A DNA stretch of 64,000 nucleotides from Cymbomonas tetramitiformis (taxonomy: Eukaryota > Chlorophyta > Pyramimonadophyceae > Pyramimonadales > Pyramimonadaceae): NCBI GenBank assembly GCA_001247695.2, contig LGRX02027793.1, forward strand, positions 1-64,000, written 5' to 3'. Positions 31,979-43,835 of the stretch are shown here, piece after piece; the first letter of the stretch is position 1; each line of letters opens with the position of its first letter. The position numbers and the translations under genes are program-made. The notes beneath the pieces were generated by a model that was given only the letters and a program-made list of their open reading frames with translations, ran no database searches and had not been told where the DNA came from.

Positions 31979-32340
31979 CTGATATGCACCCTTCCCGCCC
32001 CTCCTCCCTCCCATCTTAGCAAACTCCTCGCCTTCACGGGGTCTTCGAGGACGTATAACTATTTTTGCGCCTTCCATGTAATGATCTGTGATGCTGGAAA
32101 TACATCCGTTCATTCAGTGTGCATTTGATGGGTTGCGTAAAAAGCGGGGCTCTACTGCATGCATGCAACAACAGCTTCTTCAAGCACGGAGTCAGGAAAG
32201 AAGACACTTTGAGCATGCTCCAAAATGAGCGTATACCAGCAGAAGGTGGAATTCGCACAAGAATTGAGGAAGAGGGGGTCAGGCAGGCGGGCTGGAGGTC
32301 TGGTGGGTAGGTAGGCGGGTGGTTGCAAGACCTCCACTAC

Positions 32341-32503
32341 CCATGCTCACTGTGTTGTTCACCACAAGTGACTGACCAATTAGGACTTGGCTGCCGTTCC
32401 CCGCGCTGATGGCCCCTCCGACAAACAGATCTGCGGTGTTGGAGCTAACGGTGACACCCACCATGCTCAGCACCGCTGAGTCCCCCAAACACACGGCGCC
32501 ACC
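32341..32503 (-). CDS. Giant gene, beta-helix exon
   Basis: 163 nt; enters at phase 0 (gactagcag|GGTGGC), leaves at phase 1 (AGCATGG|gtagtg). Encodes GGAVCLGDSAVLSMVGVTVS, SNTADLFVGGAISAGNGSQV and QSLVVNNTVSMG. The phase-1 exit matches the phase-1 entry of 31978. Confidence 0.8.
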
Positions 32504-32680
32504 CTGCTAGTCCCCCCATCTCCCAGCATGCACCAGGCAGTGGTTAGATGTGCTGGGTAGCGGCCCGCGGACTAGGAAGTTTGACTTCCGCTGCTAACAA
32601 TATATACACTTATCGAATTAATTTAGCAGAATAAGTGAATACTCTATTTTTCACTGTAACTCTGAAAACAACAATAATAC

Positions 32681-32905
32681 GTGTCTTAGCACATCCGTCA
32701 TCTACCTGGTTTGTTACTATTTTATAATTACCATAATAAGTGTCTTAGCACATCCGTCATCTACCTGGTTTGTCACTATTTCATAATTATTATAATAAGT
32801 GTCTTAGCACATCCGTCATCTACCTGGTTTGTCACTATTTCATAATTATTATAATAGGTGTCTTAGCACATCCGCCATCTACCTGGTTTGTCATTATTTT
32901 GGGGC
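32681..32905. repeat. 59-bp tandem repeat, about 3.8 copies
   Basis: gtgtcttagcacatccgtca recurs at about 32681, 32740, 32799 and 32858. Intronic; AT-rich second half (tttcataattattataat). Confidence 0.85.
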
Positions 32906-33185
32906 CATATCTGTCCTTGTTACTCAGGATCATATATCTCTAATCCTACGTGTACTTGTATACTCTGTCGACTGTATTACTAGTTACACTTTTGAACTAT
33001 TCAAACTCTACTGTTCATAAAGTTATCATGTATGCACCTAGGCTTCATACAATCAGTACAGCATGCAATACAGCTTCCTGACTTCTCTGTACACAATGAT
33101 AAAGTTCGCAATGATTCATTATGTGCCAGCAGTGTCAACACTGAGAGCCTCATGCATTTCCCTACAGACCACTGTTAAACATCCA

Positions 33186-34873
33186 ATGGCCCTAGCATGT
33201 CATCACCCGCATTACCACCTATCTATGCGTGCGGCTCATCTGCGGACATGTCACATGTCCGAGCATGTCATCACCCGCGTACCACCTATCTATGCGTGCG
33301 ACTCATCCCAGCGGATAGGTCACATGCCCGAGCATGTCATCACCACGTACCACCTACAGTATCTATGCGTGCGGCTCATCAGCGGAAATGCCACATACTC
33401 CTGGCATGACATGTCATCACCCGCATTACCACCTATCTATGCGTGCGGCTCATCAGCGGATATGTCACATGCCCGAAATGTCATCAACCGCATTACCACC
33501 TATATATGCATGCGACTCATCAGCGGATGTTACACGCCCTAGCATGTCATCACCCGCATTACCACCTATCTATGTGTGCGACTCATCCAGCGGATATGTC
33601 ACATGCCCGAGCATGTCATCACCCGCATTACCACCTATCTATGCGTGCGGCTCATCATGGGATATGTCACATGCCCGAGCATGTCATCACCCGCATTACC
33701 ACCAATCTGTGCTGCGGCTCATCCAGCGAAATGCCACATGCCCTAGCATGACATGTCATCCACCACGCATTACCGCCTATCTATGCGTGCGACTCATCAG
33801 CGGACATGTCACATGCCCGAGCATGTCATCACAATACCGCCCATCTATGCGTGCGGCTCATCCGCGGATATGTCACATGCCCGAGCATGTCATCACCCGC
33901 ATTACCACCTATCTATGCGTGCGGCTCATCCGCGGACATGTCACATGCCCGAGCATGTCATCACCCGCAATACCACCTATCTATGCGTGCGGCTCATCAC
34001 TGGACATGTCACATGCCCGAGCATGTCATCACCCGCATGACCACCTATCTATGCGTGCAGCTCATCAGCGGACATGTCACATGCCCTAGCATGACATGTC
34101 ATCACCCGCATTAACGCCCATCTATGCGTGCGACTCATCAGCGGACATGTCACATGCCCGAGCATGTCATCACCTGCATTACCACCTATCTATGCGCGCG
34201 ACTCATCAGCGGACATGTCACATGCCCGAGCATGTCATCACCCGCAATACCACCTATCTATGCGTGCGGCTTATCAGCGGACATGTCACATGCCCGAGCA
34301 TGTCATCACCCGCATGACCACCTATCTATGCGTGCGGCTCATCAGCAGACATGTCACATGCCCGAGCATGTCATCACCCGCATTACCACCTATCTATGCG
34401 TGCGGCTCATCAGCGGATATGTCACATGCCCGAGCATGTGCATCACCCGCATTACCACCCATCTATGCGTGCGGCTCATCAACGGATATGTCACATGCCC
34501 GAGCATGTCATCACCGCATTACCACCTATCTATGCGTGCGGCTCATCAGCGGAAATGCCACATGCCCGAGCATGTCACCACCCGCATTACCACCTATCTA
34601 TGCGTGCGGCTCATCAGCGGACATGTCACATGCCCGAGCATGACATGTCATCACCCTCATTACCATCAATCTATGCGTGCAGCTCATCAGCGGATATGTC
34701 AAATGCCCTAGCATGTCATCACCCGCAATACCGCCCATCTATGCGTGCGGCTCATCCGCGGATATGTCACATGCCCGAGCATGTCATCACCCGCATTACC
34801 ACCTATCTATGCGTGCGGCTCATCAGCGGACATGTCACATGCCCGAGCATGTCATCACCCGCATTACCACCTG
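33186..34873. repeat. 68-bp intronic minisatellite, about 24 copies
   Basis: Units contain atgtcatcacccgcattacc and ctatgcgtgcggctcatcag, then cggacatgtcacatgcccga. Variants such as an inserted acatg, dropped bases and acatgccctagc distinguish copies. 68 is not a multiple of three, so plus-strand frames up to 251 codons cycle through the same unit and are not genes. The array ends about 7 bp inside the 5' splice site of exon 34880-34962. Confidence 0.92.
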
Positions 34874-34879
34874 ACGCAC

Positions 34880-34962
34880 CTGTTGCACGGCATTGTTGCC
34901 ATCTAACCACCCGCCGGCCTCGAAGTGGACCGAGCTGTTTGTAGTCACATAGACCGCTCCTC
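34880..34962 (-). CDS. Giant gene, beta-helix exon
   Basis: 83 nt; enters at phase 1 (aatgcag|GAGGAGC), leaves at phase 0 (CAACAG|gtgcgt). Encodes GGAVYVTTNSSVHFEAGGWL and DGNNAVQQ. The phase-1 entry matches the phase-1 exit at 39900, restoring Gly and giving the coil junction NTAGGGAVYV. Confidence 0.8.
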
Positions 34963-35019
34963 CTGCATTCATTGGTTGCCTTCCACCCCTTCACCTACAT
35001 TGTGACCTGTGACAAGTGT

Positions 35020-37200
35020 GACGCTTTCAAGTAGCAGTGACGATTTGATAACAATGACAAATAAATATACCAACCGTCGGGGTCACAACTCCAGTCCTTT
35101 TTGTGCACTCGCAAAAAGAACTTCACGTGAACACCATTTGGGAGTTCACCGTGTGGCACACTGCTATTTATTTAAACAGTTTTATACACTTTAGTTTCAG
35201 TACTTCACTGAGTAAATTGTGTTTTCTAGATGGATGGTAGATCTAATAGGTCAGGCGAATCTCCGATCAAGTTGCCTTCGACTGGAAAAGCCTTTAAATA
35301 CGAGTCAACCAGATTAGTGACTCCCCTTCAATCGGGAACTCCATCCCCACCCAATTCCAAGGACAAGAACACGCTGCCTCCCCCTGCACCAGGATCTTAC
35401 TGTCAGTGGGAAGGAGAGCTTCATCAAGATCCTGATAACGCAGCAACATCAGACGCAAGCTAGTAGGAAATTTTAGCAAGAACAGCAACAGCTACTGATC
35501 ACCACAGCGAGTGGTCAGATTGCTCAGCTGGCAGTGAGCAAGGTGTCGAAGACGGCAGACCCTGATCTGAGTCTCTGCTAAGAAGAATTCGGCCGACATA
35601 ACTACTGCTGTCCTACGTTCTGTTCGACAGTAAGCACCAATTCCCTCCATGCCCTGCAAACTCGACCGTAGGATGCCGCAATCCTGCAAACTCGACCGTA
35701 GGATGCCACGGAGGTACCCCATGTGCTCAGACATGACATACAATGGTCTCTCAGAGAAGGCGGCTTTGTCAATAAAGTAAGAGTACATGGTACCCGCACC
35801 AGCACTCACGTTCCTACACCACAGCCTTACATTCACCAAGGACACTGTGGAGGGCTTGGAGGCAGAGGAGTTCCCTTCTAACGTCATACTGGACAGAAAC
35901 CTGGCAGTCTCGAACTCAATGCACGACGTCCATTGATTATTGTGCAAACACTCCTCCATGTCGCAGCTACGCGCGAGCATCGACGCGGAGGGTACCTCCA
36001 AGTCGGACACTGACGGATTGTGTACAAAACTGAAGTTGGTAGAGGACTGTGTGTTCCAAGACATCGAGGATCTGATCATTGACGAGCTGATCAAGGAGTA
36101 ACTCGTCGATTTTCACACATCGAAGATCAAGGGCGTCATGTATGGCTCGGTACATGACGCCAGAGACATGGTCCTGGACGCAAGAGTCAACGTCAAATGA
36201 TCAGCGTGGGTTGAGAGCACTGCATAGTGGTGAATACAGTGCGCAATGGACGGGTGCCAAGGATGACAAGGAGCGAAGACCGGCTGGACGGGTAAAGTCT
36301 GTACGGATGCCAAGGATGACAAGGAGCGGAGACCGGCTGGACGGGTAAAGTCTGGATGGATAATCAAGGGCGCAGGGGCATAAGAGCTCAAGCCAATGTC
36401 CACTAAAGTGTGTGGCACCGTGCTGCCTGGTGCCAACACCTTTGGGCGTCAGGTAGAAGTTTCCTCCCACTATAAGACAATAAGTGAGACCGCGCAAAGG
36501 TACATGGCGCGGCATGCGCCAATTCGGAGGGCATCTCGCGGGTTTCATGAGGAGTGAAGATGCATTGGTCACCAGGACCTCCCCCATGGTTTGGCCACGG
36601 TATCTCACTCCGAGATGCGACTCCGTAGCAACAAATATCATGGTTCCCTACAGCTTTTATCTCACGTCTACGTATTTACTGCCGCTGCTTGTGTGTTCAT
36701 TCAATATTCATGTTCTGGCATGGGACGACTGTGGGCAAGCTGAATTTAGCACATTCCAAAATGAGCCGCTGGGAACCCAACGAAGATTTGGGTAGGTTTC
36801 GGGGTAAGGCCCCCCCAACTTACTCAACTTATTTTTCAACGATGGGGGAGGGGTCGTCGTTGCGTCGGAATGTGAGATTTTATCCCTCCCCATTATTTTT
36901 ATAGTAAGTTACTTCCGAGAATTATGTGGAACCCCCTTCCCCCCTCATAATACCCCCAAATCCCACAAATATCACCGAAGTCATCATCGGGTACATAGCA
37001 TTGCACTGCTCATCACGCATCATCGAACATCTCGCTCGACGTTGGCGCCTCGAGCGATGCGATGATGTGACACACTCGAGAGTGCGATGACTACTACCGC
37101 GACCAGCCAGTGCCTCCATTCAAGACCACGAGAAGGCAGGCTGAGAGGTTCCGAGCTGCTCAGGGCCATGTTCCACATTTCCGCCTCCCGGTGAGTCACT
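35020..37200 (+). mobile_element. Decayed, internally deleted YR retroelement
   Basis: 35080-35200 resembles the 5' untranslated region of copies 1-3 (gcaaaaagaacttcacg, gtgtggcacactg). 35230-36105 is a gag-like ORF1 relic with several stops; recognisable pieces are GLSEKAA, VPAPALTFLHH, TKLKLVEDCVFQDIED and LIIDELIKE, aligning in order with ORF1 of copy 1. A short piece near 37140-37200 (gaggttccgagctgct, then cccggtgagtcactac) matches the end of ORF2. RT, RNase H and recombinase are missing. Confidence 0.6.
36106..37130. other. Non-coding filler of the decayed element / intron
   Basis: Contains a 57-bp local duplication (36250-36350, ggatgccaaggatgacaagg type) and otherwise nothing that can be assigned. 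It may be unrelated DNA inserted between the ORF1 relic and the ORF2 end. Confidence 0.35.
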
Positions 37201-37504
37201 ACCTTTCAACGACCAAACACTTAAGTCTGAGCTGGTAGCTTAGACAGCGCTGGCTAGACAAAGGCTATCTATTTAATGGATGCATGGCAATGTGGCTTTT
37301 GGCAGTGAGATGTGAAGTACAGCAGAAACAGTAAAAATATGATTTATCGTTGTGCTAGTGAACACAGAGTGCAAATGCGGAAGTGTTTGTCAGCGTTTAT
37401 CAGTGCTGGCCGACAGGGGCATGGAGCTCACCTTGCGATGCGGAGTTGGCCAATAGCACGGAGAGGGTGAAGAAATGGACCCTGGAGCTCACCGCACAGT
37501 ACAG

Positions 37505-37612
37505 TGCGCCACCTGCGGATCATGTTCTGTGTGCATGTCAGAGCGCCACCTGCGGATCATGTTCTGTGTGTATGTCAGAGCGCCACCTGCGGATCATATT
37601 CTTTGTATATGT
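37505..37612. repeat. 37-bp tandem repeat, 3 copies
   Basis: Unit contains gcgccacctgcggatcatgt and tctgtgtgcatgtcaga. The third copy has diverged. Intronic. Confidence 0.8.
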
Positions 37613-38067
37613 CAGTGCCAAATTGCAGGTGTGACATCTTGAGTCCCCGGCTTTAGTGCCTTAGTATTGTGGTGACATTGTATCAGATTAGGGGTAAGTA
37701 GGTCGAGCACGTGCGATTTTGGCCACCAACTCTGAATACCGATTCTGCTCATCTTCAACGCCAATTGCATGGCGGTGTTATCTAGCTCTCATCTCAGAAC
37801 TGTGAACTCACCGTGGAGGACTTTAACCCGACACCGACCCAACATATTGGTGCGGAATGATTATAGAAACATATTGGTGTGGAATAATTCTCACTGATAT
37901 CAGAATGTGACAACGGTGTCATCTCAGAACGTCAACACGCAGCGTTGTGCGGCGGAAAAGTAACTCTTAGTTTGACCAGAGACAGGGATGAAGGCACGCC
38001 AAAGAATGGGCAAACCATGGACTGGGCGATGATATGGATTGGACACACGGATTGGTCCACACCACAG
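37613..38067. other. Intron, nothing recognised
   Basis: No exon, RNA gene or repeat could be supported before the 21-bp minisatellite begins. Confidence 0.4.
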
Positions 38068-39705
38068 ATTGGGCAAGCCACTTTTCTAGCGCTCGAAGCC
38101 GCTTTTCTAGCGCTCGAAGCTGCTTCTCAAGCGCTCGACGCCGCTTTTCTAGCGCTCGAAGCTGCTTTTCTAGCGCTCGACAGCCGCTTTTCTAGCGCTC
38201 AAAGCCGCTTTTCTAGCGCTCGACAGCCGCTTTTCTAGCGCTCGAAGCCGCTTTTCTAGCGCTCGAAGCCGCTTTTCTAGCGCTCGACAGCCGCTTTTCT
38301 AGCGCTCGACACCGCTTTTCTAGCGCTCGACAGCCGCTTTTCTAGCGCTCAAAGCCGCTTTTCTAGCGCTCGACAGCCGATTTTCTAGCGCTCGAAGCCG
38401 CTTTTCTAGCGCTCGAAGTCGCTTTTCTAGCGCTCGACAGCCGCTTTTCTAGCGCTCAGTCGGCACTGGCTCAGAAGCCATGCACCAGCACTTTCGAGAG
38501 CCCTTTTCTGGCCTTTCGACAGCTTTTCTAGCTGCGACAGCGCTTTTCTAGCGCTCGGGCAGCGCTTTTCTAGCGCTACGACAGCCGCTTTTCTAGCGCT
38601 CGACAGCCGCTTTCTAGCGCTCGTGGCAGCTTTTCTAGCTCGACAACCGGCTTTTCTGAGCGCTCGACAGCTGCTTCTCAAGCGCTCGACAGCCGCTTTT
38701 CTAGCGCTCGACAGCCGCTTTTCTGGCGCTCGGCGGCCCGCTTTCACAGGCTCGACGCGGCCGCTTTTCTGGCTCAGGCAGCGCTTTTCTGGCTAGGCAG
38801 CCCGCTTCTCTAACGTCGAAGCCGCTTTTCTAGCGCTCCAAAGCTGCTTCTCAAGCGCTCAAAGCCGCTTTTCTAGCGCTCGACAACTAGCTTTTCTAGC
38901 GCTCGAAGCCGCTTTTCTAGCGCACAAAGCCACTTTTCTAACGCTCAAAGCTGCTTTTCTAGCGCTCAAGCCTTTTCTAGCGCGCGACAGCCGCTTTTCT
39001 AGCGCTCATAGCTTTTCTAGCGCTCAAAGCCGCTTTTCTAGCGCTCGACAGCCGCTTTTCTAGCGCTCGACAGCCGCTTCTCTAACGCTCAAAGCCGCTT
39101 TTCTAGCGCTCAAAGCTGCTTCTCAAGCGCTCAAAGCCGCTTTTCTAGCGCTCGACAGCCGCTTTTCTAGCGCTCAAAGCCGCTTTTCTAGCGCTCGAAG
39201 CCGCTTTTCTAGCGCTCGACAGCCACTTCTCTAACGCTCAAAGCTGCTTTTCTAGCGCTCGACGCCGCTTTTCTAGCGCTCGAAGTCGCTTTTCTAGCGC
39301 TCGACAGCCGCTTTTCTAGCGCTCAAAGCCGCTTTTCTAGCGCTCGAAGCCGCTTTTCTAGCGCTCGACGCCGCTTTTCTAGCGCTCGCTTTTCTAGCGC
39401 GGCTTTCTAACAGCCAGCTTTTCTAGCGCTCGACAGCCGCTTTTCTAGCGCCCGAAGCCGCTTTTCTAGCGCTCGACAGCCGCTTTTCTAGCGCTCAAAG
39501 CCGCTTTTCTAGCGCTCAAAGCTGCTTCTCAAGCGCTCGACAGCCGGTTTTCTAGCGCTCGACAGCCGGTTTTCTAGCGCTCGACAGCCGGTTTTCTAGC
39601 GCTCAAAGCCGCTATTCTAGCGCTCGAAGCCGCTTTTCTAGCGCTCAAAGCCACTTCTCTAACGCTCAAAGCTGCTTTTCTAGCGCTCAAAGCCACCATT
39701 GGCAG
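38068..39705. repeat. About 21-bp intronic minisatellite, about 75 copies
   Basis: The unit gcttttctagcgctcgaagcc varies at the linker (cgacagccg, caaagccg, cgaagctg). Each unit has the palindrome AGCGCT. The block 38470-38830 is more irregular, with indels. Frames on the minus strand (SARKAAVER type) are repeat by-products. It lies between exons 34880 and 39900. Confidence 0.92.
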
Positions 39706-39899
39706 CAAAAAGATAAAGCAAATCCATCGATGGAACCCCAAATCCCAATCAAACTGCACCCCATGTGTCGGGGGAGCAAGGTAGAATTGTCGGATGTGCT
39801 TTGCAGGTGTCCTACCACGGCCCCTATGTCACACTCGTGCACCGCATGGAGGAACGCCGCTTAGGAGTGCGCGGGTGAGGCGTGCTTTGCCTGTGGAAC

Positions 39900-39981
39900 C
39901 AGCTGTGTTTTGCTCGAAGAGAACGTCCTGATGCAGAAACAAGCTACTCATCCTGCTAACAGCGATGGCGCCTCCACCCTC
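39900..39981 (-). CDS. Giant gene, beta-helix exon
   Basis: 82 nt; enters at phase 0 (tgcactcag|GAGGGT), leaves at phase 1 (ACAGCTG|gttcca). Encodes EGGGAIAVSRMSSLFLHQDV and LFEQNTAG. The donor is weak, but the phase matches the next exon. Confidence 0.7.
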
Positions 39982-40218
39982 CTGAGTGCATCTCCCATCC
40001 CCCAAAGCGCGCACATGGTCATCGTACGAGCTATTCAACAGGCCGGCGTGCTGGGGGAAGCACAAATGCCACCCATTTCCCTCCGCTTCACGGAGGTCAA
40101 TGCCTATGCCTTGGTAATAGGCAGCGCATACGTTGCTAAGAGATCATAGAGATTCTCATGTTGAACTGTTTCTGAGTTGATGCCCAAAGCTGAGTAATTT
40201 GCCGCTAATCAAGCACAC

Positions 40219-40296
40219 CTGCGCTTGATTCTTGCTGAATGTGCTGCCTCTTATTTCCATAACTCCATATTCAATGATGACACCTCCGCCTGTGGC
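40219..40296 (-). CDS. Giant gene, beta-helix exon
   Basis: 78 nt, phase 0 both sides: ctcacctacag|GCCACA, GCGCAG|gtgtgc. Encodes ATGGGVIIEYGVMEIRGSTF then SKNQAQ, a single coil. Confidence 0.75.
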
Positions 40297-40799
40297 CTGT
40301 AGGTGAGCGCCCCATAACCACCCTTATTCCGCCACTGTTAGTCCCAGAGGCCAGAGGGAAATTATTGCCGAGCTAGAGCCGTGTGGGACGTCCCACACAG
40401 CTCAAGTTCAAACAAACATGTTTTAAGATCTGGAATCCAAGTTATCTCAACAACGCGTAGAGCCTATGAACTTCTGGACTGACACACAGTTGATCCCGGG
40501 ATGGGTGTAGGTGGAATATTTTTCTCAAAATGCTACCACATGTTGATACCTAAGACTAGCGCTACAGCCGACTCGATTGATAGTTCGGTGTCGCATCCAG
40601 TGATCCGAAACTGGTCTCTGTGTCCTTTTGGTGGCTCCTTCTATCCTTGCAATATGTTTTGTGTCGCTCCGCCACTTTATGTGCTGCTCTGTGCCCCTTC
40701 GCTTCGCCCAGAGATCCATCTGTTCAACTTTCCAAGTAATTTCATGCCGCGCAGCCCTCCCCCCTTGCTGTAGCCTCATTCGAGCTCTGCTGCACATCT

Positions 40800-41450
40800 A
40801 GTCCTGGAGGGTTTCTTGGTACCTGAGGTTCCCTCTGTGTGTGTGCTTATGCTTGGACCGACTCCTTGGCACACTGTAGGCGCAGAAGACCGGCTGCAAT
40901 ATGTACCCACGCCGGGGATCGAAGGATTCACACACACTTCGGGACACTTATCCGGAATCTCTGGAGCTCACTAGTGAGGAAAGACCCTCTAAGCCTTACT
41001 GAGACAAGTGAACCCCTTTGCATCTGCACCACCGCCGCGCTTTTGCTGTGTCTCTAGAGCTGGGTCACCCTTGTACCCCGAGCTGTGGAGCCATATCTCC
41101 AGCACCAAGCCCACGCGCAGGACCACCCCTCTGCTCCCTGAGCATCACTGGGCCACTTGAGCCCCTCTGCGACTGCCCTGCCGGCGCACTGCTGTTGTGT
41201 CAATGAGGCTGGCTCACCTCCGCCCCTGGAGCCACCTCTTCATCACCAAGCCCACACTGGGGACCACCCCGCTCACCTCTACACGCTCTAGAGCCTGTTT
41301 TCTAGAGAGCTCGCCCACCCACAACAAAACCAGAATCCCCAAGGGCTGAGAATGATAAACCAAATTGCCCTCATTCAAATCTGCGCACCCACCACCGACT
41401 CGCGCCTGCCACCCACTACCCGGAGCGCCAACACTGTGAGATTGAAGCCC
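40800..41450 (-). mobile_element. LINE-like fragment (inverted relative to 53.9-54.5 kb)
   Basis: Reverse complement of this block matches 53930-54250 (blocks with gggcaatttggtttatcatt / ggggattctggtt / gtgggcttggtgatg) and 54395-54500 (gagctccagagattccggat, cgtgggtacata). It is a 5'-region fragment of the same element family, with no complete domain. 41450-41850 may be more of its leader. Confidence 0.6.
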
Positions 41451-41850
41451 GTGGGAATAATTGGGGGGGGAAATATTTTTTCGATTATTCGGGAAGTACT
41501 GAGGAGGAAGTTTCTGACCCACAAAACATGAGCCCGAGGCTCGGCGAGGAACTGTGAATTTTTTGCGGTTTTTTTTAGTTACAGAATTTCTCGGAACGGA
41601 GTTCCGATTAATTCTGCAGTACGACTTTTCTGACTGTTGATTGGTCGACCGTCGACAGTGGAACTGTAGATCGGTCATAGAGACTGTCACAGAGAGCGTC
41701 ACTGTACGCTCACTTTGGTTCTCACCGGTGAGAATCGCAATGGTTCCAGTAGACACATAGTCACGATATGTCTGTTCGCATGGTTGGAATGCGAAAGGTT
41801 GGTCGACAGCGTTTGAAATAAGCTGCGACATCTGAAAGCACCTCATTGTG

Positions 41851-42713
41851 CAAGAACTTCGGGCTCCGAGTCTACCAATTCAAAAAGTTCCCCACACCCA
41901 CCACTGCCTTGGGGTATAGAACTTGCAGGTCCTCGTAAGACCCTGCAGTTGGGCTGACTCTTCTGCAACCTAGTTGTTGCCTCACACCTCCCTAGAAGTA
42001 TTTGTCAGTTTGTGGTGTGAATGTCAATGTTGAATGTAGAATGTCAAAAATGGTGCTTATAAGCACCACCTTTGACCTCAGAAATCTATCCTCCTGGGAA
42101 GTACTTTCACACTGAATGCCTTGTGAGGATACTACGAGCTTGAGCAGTGCGCTCCACGTATGCGTTGTAACTGTCGTGGCGCACTGCTCCTACTTGGGGT
42201 CCCATCCCCACAGTTGCCTGTTCGTCCCAAGCCCTCACTTGTAGGCGGTCAGCGCTGTCAGGTTAGATTCTGAGGCTCACAGGAGTCCGGTGCTTGTCTG
42301 TGGCATCGACCTTGAGATTGCTGTATGACACGCCTACCACCCCTTGGGCACGCACAAACAAAAGCTCCCAAGTCCACCTCCGTCTCTATCCCATAGAACC
42401 ACCGAGGCCCACCTCCCCGTCCTCCTCCGGGTATTGCCACAATAACTATTGAAATCTTGTGCGCTTGGTTGTTTACTGCGCATGCCTTGACCTACTGTTG
42501 GATGTAATGACTTAAACTGGTACGCTGCGTATCACGACAACTGGGCATGTGCGCATCGGAAATACACACAAGGTATGCCTCACTCGCTTGCAAACAGATA
42601 CAGCAGGTCACATCCGTGGATGCTGTGAGCATATTTCGGATCCAATACTACCCTCTACACCGCACACTAGGGGGGGAAGCAGCGCATGTATGGGAGCTGT
42701 AAGGAGTACTTAC
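41851..42713. other. Intron with exon-flanking segmental repeat at its end
   Basis: Mostly featureless. From about 42570 to 42713 the sequence (cagatacagcaggtcaca, then gcgcatgtatgggagctg) recurs upstream of exons 46935 and 53198, showing the exon was duplicated together with about 150 bp of intron. Confidence 0.55.
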
Positions 42714-42794
42714 CGCACGGTTACCATTGATGCTGCTATTCGTAATCGTCAAGGTGCTGCCCTCAGAAATATAGGCAACTCCCCCAGATAAATA
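42714..42794 (-). CDS. Giant gene, beta-helix exon
   Basis: 81 nt, phase 0 both sides: catgccag|TATTTA, CGTGCG|gtaagt. Encodes YLSGGVAYISEGSTLTITNS then SINGNRA. Nearly identical to the exon at 53198-53278. Confidence 0.8.
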
Positions 42795-42979
42795 CTGGCA
42801 TGATAACACAATGCACTCAACCATCCCCACGACACCCCATGAGACACCTGCACCAAACACGTCCCCTTCATCCTCTTTCCTTTCTGAACATTGATTCAAG
42901 TGTGCAGCTCGACAATAAAACTGTGGCACGGCGCGTCCCTATCTAATTCCACCCCTCAGCCGCGCTACTTAATGTCCGG

Positions 42980-43290
42980 CTTTGTGAGTGAGAGTGTCTG
43001 CAGTGTGCTTGGTGCGCTGTCAGCCCCGCGTGCTTCAGAGTGCAGGTAGGTTACAGTGTGCTTGGTGCGCTGTCAGCCTCGCTTGCTTAAGAGGGCAGGT
43101 AGTGTCTGAAGCACACGGGTGACAGCGCACCAAGCACGCTGCAGCACACGAGAGTGACAGCGCACGAAGCACGCTGCAGCACACGAGGGTGACAGCGCAC
43201 CAAGTATAATGTGGACACTCTCACTCACAATGAAAGCTGTTGCTAGATGACGGCGGCCTCAGGCGTCGCATCGTGTGACCAGATGATGCA
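42980..43290. repeat. Repeats with inverted halves (gtgcttggtgcgctgtcag)
   Basis: The phrase gtgcttggtgcgctgtcag occurs twice (near 43018 and 43058), and its complement occurs three times (near 43118, 43155 and 43190), so the block can fold back. The same family recurs at 52640-52805, followed in both places by related DNA (cactctcactcaca, ggcctcaggcgtcgca type). Confidence 0.7.
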
Positions 43291-43835
43291 TGCACCCCAA
43301 GCGATGTTATGGGCTGGGTTATAGCTGTTTTTCCCATCTATTTTTAGCGATGTTATGGGCTGGGTTACAGCTGTTTTCCCTATCTATTTATAGGTTACAA
43401 CTGTTTTCCCTATCTATTTTTAGGTTATAGCTGTTTCCCATATATATTCTTGTTCGCTTGTGTCTCGACTATCCCGAGGACGTGGCCGAATTGTAATGCA
43501 GTTTACAAAGGCTTGAGAGACGGATGGTGACGCCATGTGGGAGACTGGGAGATTTGGGTTGACCGCACAACTGTCCCTACGACCATCCTTGCACTTCAAG
43601 TGCTCCCCCAGATCCCACCCTATTGTGGCACAGTGGACCCCATCCTCCTCTGGGAGCTCTTGGTCAAAGGTAATCTCGCCGCCCAATGCCTCCAACCAAT
43701 GAATGCGGGGTTCTTTTCCACCCATTGCAGGCTGTCTACGGGGCGCATCATACAATCCAGCCCCTCCGCGGCATCGACGGGGAAGGTGGTCTTAGGAATC
43801 GTCTTATCCCTCCTCGTCGATGTAAAAGTGGGCTG
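43291..43835. other. Short direct repeats; unclassified minus-strand frame
   Basis: 43290-43440 carries ttatgggctgggttatagct-type units two to three times. On the minus strand, 43755-43420 is open for 111 codons (RIHWLEALGGEITFDQELPE) with no splice signals or family recognised; it may be chance. Confidence 0.35.

Noticed and set aside
33197..34944. Long plus-strand reading frames of 70-251 codons
   Set aside because: They are translations of the 68-bp minisatellite, which cycles through all three frames; there is no non-repetitive coding sequence.
38427..39759. SARKAAVER-type reading frames
   Set aside because: By-products of the 21-bp minisatellite; composition and openness follow from the repeat unit.
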